10,387 nucleotides of DNA from an uncultured Chthoniobacterales bacterium (GTDB taxonomy: Bacteria > Verrucomicrobiota > Verrucomicrobiae > Chthoniobacterales > UBA10450): assembly GCA_955652855.1 (NCBI GenBank), contig CATPCN010000049.1, positions 1-10,387 of the forward strand. Direction: 5' to 3'. Below are positions 1 to 8,700 of the stretch, piece by piece; position 1 is the first letter of the stretch; each line of letters opens with the position of its first letter. Below the pieces are notes generated by a model. It saw only the letters and a list, made by a program, of their open reading frames with translations, was not told the origin of the DNA and did not search any database. Position numbers and translations under genes: made by a program.

Positions 1-2542
1 ATCCGGCATCGAGTAACTGCTGCGCCGCCGGGCGCATTGCCTCTAGCGCACCGCGCCACGAATCGACATCCTCATCGTACCGGTAGCTCTCCATGAGTTG
101 CCGCCACAGTTCTCCCCGCTTTCGCGAGAAGGCCTCGTCCTCTTGTGGCGGCTTACCGGTGGTGGTGGAGAGCGCAGCGCCAACCAACAAATCGCACATC
201 AGGCGCGTCATCACCGTTGCCTCTTCGGCTTGCCGCAGCAATGCTTGTTTTCGCTCCAGATCGGAGGCGGCAAGCACCGGGAACGATTCAAGCTTGAGCC
301 GGAATTCCAGCGCGCGATCAAAGAGAACCTTGGATGCCTTCCTCCAAAGCGTGATCTGCTTCACTTCGTGCTCCTGCGGAGAGAAACCAAAGGTCTCAAT
401 CTGTTCTCGCCGGGTGACGCCAAGCAAAGAATCCCCAAAACGGACGGCGTGGTCGAGAAACGTAAACGGCCGATTGCGCTGGAGCGTCAACAGCCAGAGT
501 GATAGTTTGGCCATCTCCACAGCTAAGGGGTTACGGTCCACGCCGTAGAGACAACGCTCCACGACGATACGCAGTGCGTAGAGACCGCGCTCGTCGGGAT
601 TGGCAGGAATCAGTTCTTCTTCTGGCAGACCGCTCGAAGCGTGTCCGTATGGAGTGATTTGCACGCCCGCACCGTGCTCGCTCTGGACCGCGGTCCACGC
701 TTCCGTCAGACGTGAGGAAAGGTAACGTGCGGCGGCCACCAGGAATGCCGCCGAGCCGCAGGCGAAGTCGCAGATCTTCAGATCCAAAATCTGGCCGGGG
801 GATTTGAGTTGCCATGCCTCCGGCGGCTGGCCCTCGGCGGGACCGACGTAGACCAGCGGCGACAGCGCGTGCTCCACTACGGATTCAGTGAGCATGCGCG
901 GCGTGTACTGCGTTCCGGTCTGTCGGCGCCCTGCTCCGGCTGTGACGTATAAGCTGCCGGCGGGAATCACGCAGGGGTCGCCGTTGTCGTCCCGGCGGAC
1001 TAGGCCAGCGAACTCTGCGACCTGCTCCCACTCGGGCCAGCGCAAAGAATCGTCGACGGTGGTCTGCGCAAGAGCCTTCTCGATAGCCTTGACGCTGCGG
1101 CCAGTCTGATCGGAGAGCCATTCGACGAAGTCCGGCTGAGCGTGGCGGCGGTTGAGTTCGGAAAGCGCCAGTTCGAGCTCTTCCTTGCCGTCGAGGCCGA
1201 GCACGATTTCCGTCGCACGGCGCGCGGTGTGATCGAGCAGACCTTCGTAGACGTGGCCGATCTGTTCGATATCGAGGGCGCGGAAGCTGAGGCGGCGCGA
1301 CTCGCGTCCACCGCCTGGCACCTTCATTTCCAGAAACTGGAGAGCGCCCAGAAGATGAAGAACGGTGCGGTTGTGAATAGGGCAGGGCTGGGCAGGTGCA
1401 CTTCGCCAATCGGAGTCCGGCGCCCGGCCCTCCAGGAACGGGAAGCGGTCGGGGTCGAACAGGTCGCCGCCGTAGGCAGGGAGCGCGGCGAGATCGTGCG
1501 CGATACCGCCGTGGACGGCCCGGAATCCGGCCAGCAGGCGGGGAAAGGCGTCGTAACGGCGTTCGAGCACTTCCTCGCCCAGGCGGTCGGCGGCCTCTCG
1601 AAGCTGGTCGTGCAGGGTGGACACAGCATAGTTCTCGCGATAGACCGGGTTGGTGATTGGCAGGAGGTCGCGTTCTTCGGCGAAGAAGAGGAAGACCAGC
1701 CGCATCATCAAAGTGAGCGCGGCTTCGTAGATGTGTTCGCCATCAAGGCCGTCGAGGAGGGCGCGTTCGCTTTCGCGGTCGGCGCGATCGAGTGCGGTGA
1801 CGAACATCTCCACGGCGCGTCGCACCTGTCGCCCAAGGGTGGTGGAGACTTCCTGCTGGTTCTCCAGACTGCGGCGATAGAGGGCGTCGAGCGCCTGCTC
1901 AGGCGGGCGGTTGAACAGGGCGCCGGCATTGAGGAAGTCGCGAAATGCCCGCAGCGTGAGGCGCTCATCAAACCACAGTTCAGCGTGGAAATCGGCAAAG
2001 CCGGTTGGCTTTTCGGGTTCGGCATAGACCAGGGTAAAGCGGTCACCATTGGTGACCAGGCCAAGAGGAACGCGGGTTGCGCGTAGCAACTCTGCCATGC
2101 GTGCAGCGCACGTGGCATTCCAGGTGGTGGAAGATGGGCGCCGGTCTGGTTGTTGAGCAGGCGGGAGCAGGCTGATCAGCAGGCGCGGCTTGCCATCTTC
2201 GAGCAGGGCGAGGTCGGGACGCAGCGTCTCGTGGTGCTGGGCAACCAGATATGAGAGGTTCTGCGGAATCGCGTTGTCTTCGACCACGAGTTCAGCGGGC
2301 CATTCGAGCAGGGTCAGGAGGACGGCGCGAAGCCACTCGCGCTGGGCGGGGCTAACGCTGTGCGGGGCGAGCTTACGAGCGGCACACCATTCGGTGTAAA
2401 GCTCGCGGAGTTCGCGCGTCAGCTCCGGCGCGTCCTTGATGAGGCCCTGTGGGAAGACTTCCCGGAAGACCGGCAGACTGAGGAACGGGCCGGAGACCTC
2501 GATGAGCTTGAGCAGCTCAGCGTATTCGGAGGCAGCGGACAT
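1..2542 (-). CDS. drmMI: N6-adenine DNA methyltransferase, DISARM DrmMI-like, 3' end cut by window edge
   Basis: This is a large class-I adenine methyltransferase of the Eco57I/DrmMI type, expected to transfer methyl from S-adenosylmethionine to N6 of adenine in host DNA. I see 847 complete codons, open to the left edge. Residues 546-565 (YTPRML start) match the target-entry segment of such enzymes. SAM motif I is DFACGSAAF at 592-600. RNPLAVEMAKLSLWL at 670-684 and GDSLLG at 703-708 are family signatures. The NPPY/NPPF catalytic motif is not reached and should lie beyond the edge. The start is the ATG at 2542-2540, overlapping the TAA of the upstream helicase as TAATG, so translation is probably coupled. 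The N-terminal ~130 residues contain RPDLALL but no E-x-K partner where a nuclease would have one. DISARM class 1 fits the order helicase then methylase. BREX PglX or a type IIG enzyme are alternatives. Confidence 0.8.
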   Translation of the reverse strand, partial: MSAASEYAELLKLIEVSGPFLSLPVFREVFPQGLIKDAPELTRELRELYTEWCAARKLAPHSVSPAQREWLRAVLLTLLEWPAELVVEDNAIPQNLSYLVAQHHETLRPDLALLEDGKPRLLISLLPPAQQPDRRPSSTTWNATCAARMAELLRATRVPLGLVTNGDRFTLVYAEPEKPTGFADFHAELWFDERLTLRAFRDFLNAGALFNRPPEQALDALYRRSLENQQEVSTTLGRQVRRAVEMFVTALDRADRESERALLDGLDGEHIYEAALTLMMRLVFLFFAEERDLLPITNPVYRENYAVSTLHDQLREAADRLGEEVLERRYDAFPRLLAGFRAVHGGIAHDLAALPAYGGDLFDPDRFPFLEGRAPDSDWRSAPAQPCPIHNRTVLHLLGALQFLEMKVPGGGRESRRLSFRALDIEQIGHVYEGLLDHTARRATEIVLGLDGKEELELALSELNRRHAQPDFVEWLSDQTGRSVKAIEKALAQTTVDDSLRWPEWEQVAEFAGLVRRDDNGDPCVIPAGSLYVTAGAGRRQTGTQYTPRMLTESVVEHALSPLVYVGPAEGQPPEAWQLKSPGQILDLKICDFACGSAAFLVAAARYLSSRLTEAWTAVQSEHGAGVQITPYGHASSGLPEEELIPANPDERGLYALRIVVERCLYGVDRNPLAVEMAKLSLWLLTLQRNRPFTFLDHAVRFGDSLLGVTRREQIETFGFSPQEHEVKQITLWRKASKVLFDRALEFRLKLESFPVLAASDLERKQALLRQAEEATVMTRLMCDLLVGAALSTTTGKPPQEDEAFSRKRGELWRQLMESYRYDEDVDSWRGALEAMRPAAQQLLDAG

Positions 2543-4164
2543 TAGGCAAGTCCCTCCGGCACCAGAAAGGTAACGGCCACTGGGAACAGGCGCGGTTGCG
2601 GGTCGGCATATCGCCGGCGGATGGCGTCGGTTTCGCGATCGAGTTCGGCGGGAATCTCGGAGAGGCGTGAGGCGAGGAAATCTCGATTACGCTGCTCCCG
2701 CTCGCGTTCGGCATCGGTGAACAGAGAGAGCTGCTGGTCCGCAGCGCGCCCGATCTCGGTGCGGATGGCAGCTTCCAGCTCACGGAGGGTCGCCGTGATC
2801 TTGCCGGTCTCATCTTCGGCACGGGCGTCAAGCTGTTTGCGAATGGATTCGGTCCGGTCGCGGCCCCGGGCGTCGAGGGCGGCGAGCAGTGGCCGGGTGA
2901 GTTGCGGCCACAGGGTAGCGAGGCGTTGCCGCATGGAGTCCGGCGGCTGGGCGTTACCGGCCGCAGCCAGGACTTCAGCGGTTTGGCTAACGTTCCAGCG
3001 TTCGAGTTTGCCTTCCTGAATTACGCCGCCAGCCGCGATCAACTCTTCGTGGAGGCGGTGGCTGTCGCTGGAGACCACGGTAAGTCGGGCGTGGGCGAGT
3101 ACCGCGGGGGCGCGCAGAGCGCCGCGTGGGACGGTGCGAATAGTAACGCGGTGGATCTTTTGCCGGTCGGTCGGCGCCCAGACCTCGGCTCGGAGGAGGC
3201 GAAGGCAACGCTGCACGAGGCGGTGGTTGAGGTGGGCGAGTACGATGTCGTCGCGGCCGGCCGCCGCTTCAGGATCGAACGTGATGGGCCGCTGCAGGCC
3301 GGTGTGAGGATGGATGAGGCCGGTCAGGCACGGCTGCCAGGAGGGGTCGGCGAATCTGGGCACGACGAAGGCGTGTGGGATGCCTTCGAGTGCGGTGGGA
3401 ATAAGGCGCGGCTGGCGGGCAAGATCCAGCGCGATGTGGACCACGGCCTCGACGTTGCCTGGAGTGAGGTGGAGATCGCGGCGGGTTTCGTCAAGCTGGT
3501 CGGCATGGCGGCGGGAGAGTTCGCGGATGTTCTGTTCGAACCGGAGCAGGCGCTTGACGGGCTCGTTCTCGCGCTCGGCACGGGCGGTGTCCAGGCGGCG
3601 GCGCTTGCCGAGCATGGCCTCCTCCACCTGCTCGGCGATCACGGGGCCGACCTTGCCGAGGTCTTCGCGGATCTGCTGTACCTTCTTGGCGGCGCGGTAG
3701 AGAAACTCCAGGTCGGCGGAGAGGGAGGCGCCGGACCCTTCGGCGAGTTCGGTCGCCTCGCGGAAGCCGGAAGCGACGAAGTGATACACCTTGACCTCAG
3801 GCGCGCGCTGGCCGTGTCGGTCGATGCGGCCGTTGCGCTGCTCCAGGCGGTTGGGGTTCCAGGGGATCTCGTAGTGGATGAGGCGGTGGCAGTGGCGCTG
3901 AAGGTCGATACCTTCGCTGGCGGCGTCGGTGGCGAGGAGGATGCGGATAGGCGAGTCCTTGGGATCAAACTGGAAAGCGGCTTTGATCCGTTCGCGGTCC
4001 TCGGGGTCCTGCGCGCCGTAGAGGAGTTCCAGGCGGTCGCCTTCTTTGAAGCCGCGTGTGGCGAGGTGGTCGTGAAGCCACTTCTGGGTGTCGCGGTACT
4101 CGGTGAAGATGATGACGCGCTCCTGGTTCCATCGGCTGTTTGGCCAACCGTGTCTTCGAGCCAC
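2542..4164 (-). CDS. DrmD-like helicase, C-terminal fragment with RecA lobe 2, as the frame stands
   Basis: The first possible start in this frame is a GTG at 4164, giving 540 residues. The true protein sequence appears to begin near residue 10-12 (RWNQ). ERVIIFTEYRDTQKWL at 15-30 opens lobe 2. ATDAASEGIDL at 78-88 is motif V and QRNGRIDRHGQ at 109-119 is motif VI with its arginine finger. PWNPNRLEQR just before it is typical of RapA/SNF2 bacterial helicases. The last 110 residues (431-540) are charged and helical, ending in RYADPQPRLFPVAVTFLVP, a tail I associate with DrmD proteins. No ribosome binding site precedes the GTG, so I doubt it is translated separately. More likely it is the second half of the broken gene. 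It overlaps the methylase start as TAATG. Confidence 0.55.
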   Translation of the reverse strand: MARRHGWPNSRWNQERVIIFTEYRDTQKWLHDHLATRGFKEGDRLELLYGAQDPEDRERIKAAFQFDPKDSPIRILLATDAASEGIDLQRHCHRLIHYEIPWNPNRLEQRNGRIDRHGQRAPEVKVYHFVASGFREATELAEGSGASLSADLEFLYRAAKKVQQIREDLGKVGPVIAEQVEEAMLGKRRRLDTARAERENEPVKRLLRFEQNIRELSRRHADQLDETRRDLHLTPGNVEAVVHIALDLARQPRLIPTALEGIPHAFVVPRFADPSWQPCLTGLIHPHTGLQRPITFDPEAAAGRDDIVLAHLNHRLVQRCLRLLRAEVWAPTDRQKIHRVTIRTVPRGALRAPAVLAHARLTVVSSDSHRLHEELIAAGGVIQEGKLERWNVSQTAEVLAAAGNAQPPDSMRQRLATLWPQLTRPLLAALDARGRDRTESIRKQLDARAEDETGKITATLRELEAAIRTEIGRAADQQLSLFTDAEREREQRNRDFLASRLSEIPAELDRETDAIRRRYADPQPRLFPVAVTFLVPEGLA

Positions 4165-5669
4165 TTCACGAGCTTGTCAGCCTTGCTGTCGAGTTGGGCG
4201 GCGGCGCGCTCCGCCCAGCCGGCAAGGTCATTGAGGATCTGGGTGTCAGAGGTCGATGGAGGCCGGAAGGCGCGGGCGGCGGCTTCCAGGGCTTCGAGCT
4301 CGGCTTCCTGCTGCTCGGCGTCGTCGGAGAAATCCTCTTCGGCCTGCTCGAAGATGCGGGCAAGGGCGCCGGTGGAGCGGGTGAGCGCCTCGTAGCGGGC
4401 GGATTTGCGAAGCGACGCGCGGTGACGGTTGAGGGTGTTCAGGAACGCCTGCGGCGAGGAGAATAGGCGCTTCTTGAGCAGCTTGAGTACGAATTCGGTG
4501 GCGAAGCGCTCGGAGTTGTCACGGTAGCCGTCTGCACGGATCCGAGCGTACTGGGTCAGCAGGGCGTGTATTCGCTGCTCTTCGGCAGTGTAGTTGACCG
4601 GGATGTGTTCGAGCGTGCGTTTCGGGAACTTGTCGGAGCCGTCCCAGTTCTTGATTTCGCTCTTCAAGCGGCGGACCATGACGGCGCGCAGTTGGGCTGG
4701 TTCGGGAGCGACGCTGCGCGCGAAGCGTTGGTCGTCGAGTAGTTCCAGTAGAGCGGAGAAGCTCTCCTTGTAGCCGTTGTGCGGGGTGGCGGTAAGGAAG
4801 AGCTTGTGTTCGAAGTGCTTGCCGACCTCGCGAATTGCTTGGGTACGCTGCGAGTCGAGGGCGAAATTGCCGGTGCCGCTGGGCGCGGCGTTGTGGGCTT
4901 CGTCGACGATGAGGATGTCGAAGTCTCGCAGGCCGGGACGCGCGCCTTCGTGGGCTACGGCCTCGCGGAACATGCGCAGCGGGTACTCGCGTTTCAGATA
5001 ATCCATGGACGTAATGAGGCGCGGGAAATGTGTCCACGGGTTGGCGTAGAGGCCGCGCTCTCGGCGCAGGCGCTTGATGAGGGCGCTGTCGACAATGGCG
5101 AAATCGAGCCCGAACTTCTCCAGCATTTCGTCGCGCCACTTGATTTGCAGGGAAGACGGGCAAACCACCAGGATGCGGTTGGCGCGGTGGCGGAGCATCA
5201 GTTCGAGGACGACCATGCCGGACTCGATGGTCTTGCCGAGTCCGACGTCGTCGGCGATGAGTAGGTTGACGCGGGGCATCTGGATGGCGCGGACCACCGG
5301 GTCGAGCTGGTAGCTCTCGATTTCGATGCCGCTGCGGAACGGCGACTGGAGCTGGCGCGTGTCGGCGATGGAGGCAGCGCCCCAGCGGACGGCGTCAAGG
5401 AAGGCTTCGAGGTGGGCGGGCTGGTCGAAGCCTTTGGGCTCGGGCAACTCCATCTTCTCGAAGGCGCGGGCGCCCGGCTCGATTTCCCAGACGACTTGCA
5501 GCTCTTCGCCAAGGGCGTCGTCTTCGATGGAGGCGAGGCTTACCAAGTGCTGTGGCCGTTCGACTGGCTGCGCACTGGTTGCGCCGCGACGCACATCGGT
5601 TACAACGTAGCGGCGCTGGCGCACAACGGCGAGCTGCCCTTGCTCGGGGACGGAGCGAAGATCTGGCAT
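3639..5669 (-). CDS. DrmD-like helicase, N-terminal fragment with RecA lobe 1, as the frame stands
   Basis: This open frame encodes 676 residues, of which only about the first 510 look like real protein. Residues 1-110 are the N-terminal region (EDDALGEELQVVWEIEPGAR at 50-69). Walker A is DDVGLGKT at 140-147, with D in place of the usual E after the alanine. The Walker B/DEAH box is IVDEAH at 254-259 and motif III is TATPHNG at 293-299. A helical linker with an acidic, coiled-coil-like stretch covers roughly 435-468. KADKLVKWLED at 496-506 is the usual lead-in to lobe 2. After residue 510 the translation becomes a Ser/Thr/Pro-rich string with no helicase motifs, which is the out-of-frame shadow of lobe 2. 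A protein made from this frame alone would bind ATP poorly at best and could not translocate. Confidence 0.55.
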   Translation of the reverse strand: MPDLRSVPEQGQLAVVRQRRYVVTDVRRGATSAQPVERPQHLVSLASIEDDALGEELQVVWEIEPGARAFEKMELPEPKGFDQPAHLEAFLDAVRWGAASIADTRQLQSPFRSGIEIESYQLDPVVRAIQMPRVNLLIADDVGLGKTIESGMVVLELMLRHRANRILVVCPSSLQIKWRDEMLEKFGLDFAIVDSALIKRLRRERGLYANPWTHFPRLITSMDYLKREYPLRMFREAVAHEGARPGLRDFDILIVDEAHNAAPSGTGNFALDSQRTQAIREVGKHFEHKLFLTATPHNGYKESFSALLELLDDQRFARSVAPEPAQLRAVMVRRLKSEIKNWDGSDKFPKRTLEHIPVNYTAEEQRIHALLTQYARIRADGYRDNSERFATEFVLKLLKKRLFSSPQAFLNTLNRHRASLRKSARYEALTRSTGALARIFEQAEEDFSDDAEQQEAELEALEAAARAFRPPSTSDTQILNDLAGWAERAAAQLDSKADKLVKWLEDTVGQTADGTRSASSSSPSTATPRSGFTTTSPHAASKKATAWNSSTARRTPRTANGSKPLSSLIPRTRLSASSSPPTPPAKVSTFSATATASSTTRSPGTPTAWSSATAASTDTASARLRSRCITSSLPASARRPNSPKGPAPPSPPTWSFSTAPPRRYSRSAKTSARSAP
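4125..4160 (-). other. Frame change inside the DrmD-like gene
   Basis: On the minus strand the 5' frame reads LEDTVGQ and then turns to low-complexity sequence. The 3' frame becomes helicase-like at SRWNQERVIIF. The downstream frame is one base back, so a single missing base (or two added) explains it. The sequence at the junction (GGTTGGCCAAACAGCCGATG) has no long homopolymer and no X_XXY_YYZ slippery heptamer in the 5' frame, so I see no support for programmed frameshifting. The precise base cannot be fixed without homologues. Confidence 0.75.
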
Positions 5670-5731
5670 TAGAATATATATTCATACAATCATGGCATCT
5701 AAATCATTGTTTTTCTGAACGTTGATTGACT
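5670..5731. promoter_or_regulatory. Divergent intergenic control region, AT-rich
   Basis: These 62 bases separate the two head-to-head operons and are much richer in A and T than either flank. A perfect 12-base palindrome, GAATATATATTC, lies at 5672-5683, two bases upstream of the leftward ATG. TACAAT at 5685-5690 is a possible -10 box for the rightward operon, but I find no convincing -35. AATCAT occurs twice in direct orientation, at 5688-5693 and 5702-5707. Neither flanking start has a clear Shine-Dalgarno sequence, so short-leader or leaderless transcripts are possible. That both operons are controlled from here is inferred from geometry. Confidence 0.45.
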
Positions 5732-8700
5732 ATGCAACCTGAAGCGAAAGAGGTGACGCTCCTGTTTCAACACGGCGACATTGTCGTTCGGCGCAACAAG
5801 CGGGATGAGCGCGGAACCGTGCGGGGGTCGGCTCAGACGTTGGCTGGCCGGAACTTCTATCGAGTGTTGTTCCCCAGTAGTCCGAATCCCGTGCAAGTGC
5901 CCGAAGGTGATCTGGAGAAGATCAACCTCGATATGTCGATCGAGGACAGGCTCTTGAATGGCGAGTTCGGAGACAAAAGCACTTTTTCCCGCCTGCTGAC
6001 CTACGAGCGACTGCGACACCCGCTCCAAGACACTCTGTACTCCCTGCGGGCCACCCGCACCGAATTCCAGGCGTACCAGTTCAAACCTCTTTTGAAGTTC
6101 CTTCGTTCAGCGAAGCAGAGGCTCCTTCTCGCAGACGAAGTCGGCTTGGGTAAGACTATCGAAGCGGGCTTCATCCTCTGCGAGATGCTCGCAAGGCACC
6201 CGCACACTTTCCGACGGGCCCTAATCGTCTGCAAGGCTTCGCTCTGCATAAAGTGGCAGATGGAAATGCGGAAACGGTTCGACCTTCGTTTCGACATCTG
6301 GCGGGCCGAACAGTTGCGAGAGTTTCTCCGTCGATACAGCGATGACGAGGATATCGAGATGCGTGCCATCTGTAGCCTCGAATCCTTCCGCAATTCCACC
6401 GTGATGCAGGAGTGGGAGGCAATGCCGCCGCCGCTTGACGTTCTAGTGATTGATGAGGCGCATCACTTGAAGAACTCCGAGACGAACTCTCACAAGGCGT
6501 GCCGTAACGCGGCTGAATCGGCCGACGCGGTATTGGCGCTAACCGCAACTCCCATCCAAATGGGCTCGCGTGATCTCTTCAATCTGCTGTCGTTACTCGA
6601 CGAAGACGAGTTCGCTTCCTTCCAGTATTTCGAAGCCTGCATGCTCTTCAACAGGAGTATTGTTCAGGCCGAGCAGAGGGTGACCCAAACGGACCCGGAA
6701 CGTTTCAGCGCCGTGCACAACATTCTGAAAGCCTTAGGGGATGATAAGAGTCACCTCCTACGCGAAGCGTTGAGTGAGGCAAGTCTGCGATCTTCGCCGT
6801 TCGAACTTGCTCAGGGCTGGATGACGGTCAGCCGCGCACTCCGGCAACATCCGCTTTATGCGGAGACGCTTCGACAGTTGATCGAGTCCGACCCCGCCAG
6901 CCGTCGGGCAACGGTAGAGATCCAACGAAATCTCGCAGAACTAAATTTCCTTTCACGGATTTTCAGCCGCACGCGGCGGCGGGATGTTCATCTAGGTACG
7001 GTTCGGTCAGCGTCCGTTGTGACGATTCGAATGACGGACGCGGAACGGGGCTTCTACCGCGCCGTCGTCGATTTCGTCCGCGCCAGATATCGCAGCGAGG
7101 GGAAAGACGTTGCACTGCTCTTCGGCTTGATGATGCCGCAACGACAGCTCGCCAGTTGTATTCCAGCGATGGTGGAGTACTACGAATCGCAGGTCGGAAC
7201 AGCCCCGTTGGCCGGCGGGCTCAACGAGGAGCAATCGGATATGGACGGCGAAGACTGGAACGGACCGAGGGCCGAGGATCCTGCTGGCCGGGGCCAACAA
7301 CTGAGGGAGCTGATCAGCAAGTGGTATCGGGACGGCCAGCCAGACAGCAAGTTCGAGGCTCTTCGGCAAAGCCTCGAACAGTTGCAGGCGACGCAGCCGG
7401 GCGAACCGATCATTATTTTCAGTTACTTCAAGAAAACCCTCGAGTATCTCGCTCGGAAGCTCGGAGCGCTGGGCTATTCCACCACAGTCATCAGCGGATC
7501 GTTCACGCCCGCAGAGCGTGAGCAAAGAATCAGTAGCTTCCGAGAAGGCAGGTATCAGATTCTGCTGTCCAGCGAGGTTGGTAGCGAAGGTTTAGATTTC
7601 CAGTTCTGCCACATTCTGTTCAACTACGATCTGCCTTGGAACCCCATGGTAGTGGAGCAGAGGATCGGTAGGATTGATCGCTTTGGCCAGAAGGCGGAGA
7701 GAATACTTATCTTCAACCTTTCTGCTCCGGGAACAATCGAAGACGAAATCCTGAATCGTCTCTACAGGCGCATCAACTTGTTCGAATCGTACATCGGGGA
7801 TCTGGAGGCGATTCTAGGTGATGAGATCACCAGCCTCACCAAAGATCTGTTCGATCCTGAGATCTCGGAGGAGCAAAGAAAGGAGAGGATCGACCAGGCG
7901 GGGCTCTTGCTGGAGAAAAGGAAAGTACAGTTTGAAGAATGGGAGCGGTCCAGCCCACAGTTTATTGGGCACGACGAGTACTACCGCCAGGAGGTCGACC
8001 GCGCCCAGGTGCTTGGCCGTTTCATCAGAGCCGAGGATCTCGTTGTCTTTGTAGCGGACTTCTTGGCGCACTACGATCGCCGGTCCGAGTTGGTTGCGGA
8101 CGGGCCTGGTGTCTACCGGTTCGACGCTAGCGAGAGATTGGTGCAATTCGTCATCAACCAACCCGAAGACAGTCAAAAAGCGGAGTTCTGTAGGGGGCTG
8201 CATCAGAAGTCGTTGCAGATGACCTTCGATTCAGAAATCGCAGAGCATGATAAGGACATCATCTTTGTCCACGTCAGGCACTTCTTCATCCGCGGCATTG
8301 TTGATGAATATCGTAAGGGTGAAAGCAACTTCCACCCGGTCGCGCGAGTACGGTTGACTTCGTCCGATTCTCTTCCACCTGGGGATTACTTGTACCTCTT
8401 GGCTCGGGCTACCATTCGGGCCGCGCGGGAGCAAGACACGCTCCTGCCCGTAGTCGTCAACCTTCAGTCTTTCGAAGCCCTCGATGAAGACGCCGCCGAA
8501 CTCTGCCTAGGCCGAGTGGTCAGCGAGGGGACTGACGCCCCTGTACCCGCACTCGACAACGAGCTCCTTCGCCGCGCTTATTCTGTCGCCGAGTCCGTCC
8601 TGGCGGAACGATTTCAAGGCCGCCGGGATAGTGTCGAGCGACTCAATCAGACATTCGTTGACGCAAGACTTGCGAGCGTTCGCGAATCGTACAGGCTTAA

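Larger units (their letters stand above)
2542..5669 (-). pseudogene. drmD: SNF2-family helicase, DISARM DrmD-like, frameshifted between its two RecA lobes
   Basis: Read across one frame change, this is a ~1042-residue SNF2 ATPase. It has the N-terminal region, both helicase lobes and the C-terminal tail of the DrmD type found with an adenine methylase in class 1 DISARM, where it is thought to act on phage DNA. Lobe 1 is in the frame starting at the ATG at 5669. Lobe 2 is in the frame ending at the TAA at 2544-2542. Joining them needs one extra base (or two fewer) between about 4160 and 4125, after LVKWLEDTVGQ and before RWNQERVIIFTEYR. An in-frame TGA 12 bases upstream of the ATG fixes the start, and no good Shine-Dalgarno is visible. 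The methylase follows with a one-base overlap. If the shift is real, the protein is split and probably inactive. If it is a sequence error, the gene is intact. BREX type 3 BrxHII is a less likely alternative because the gene order differs. Confidence 0.75.

Noticed and set aside
93..548. Plus-strand open frames of 134-151 codons near the left edge
   Set aside because: They lie opposite the methylase region carrying the NPLAVEMAKLSLWL and GDSLLG signatures, which is clearly the real coding strand.
1142..2086. A 314-codon plus-strand open frame opposite the methylase
   Set aside because: It mirrors the codon pattern of the methylase on the other strand and has no recognisable domain or ribosome binding site.
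4125..4160. Programmed ribosomal frameshift at the helicase frame change
   Set aside because: There is no slippery heptamer in the upstream frame, no obvious stimulatory hairpin, and no reason to make a lobe-1-only product that then runs ~166 residues out of frame.
2902..4395. A 497-codon plus-strand open frame opposite the DrmD-like helicase
   Set aside because: It is antisense to clear helicase motifs, its product is Gly/Ala/Glu/Val-rich with no motif, and long antisense frames are expected at this GC content.
5671..5685. Alternative upstream start for the DrmD-like gene at the ATG at 5685
   Set aside because: That ATG is in another frame whose product lacks helicase features, and the correct frame has a TGA just upstream of the ATG at 5669.
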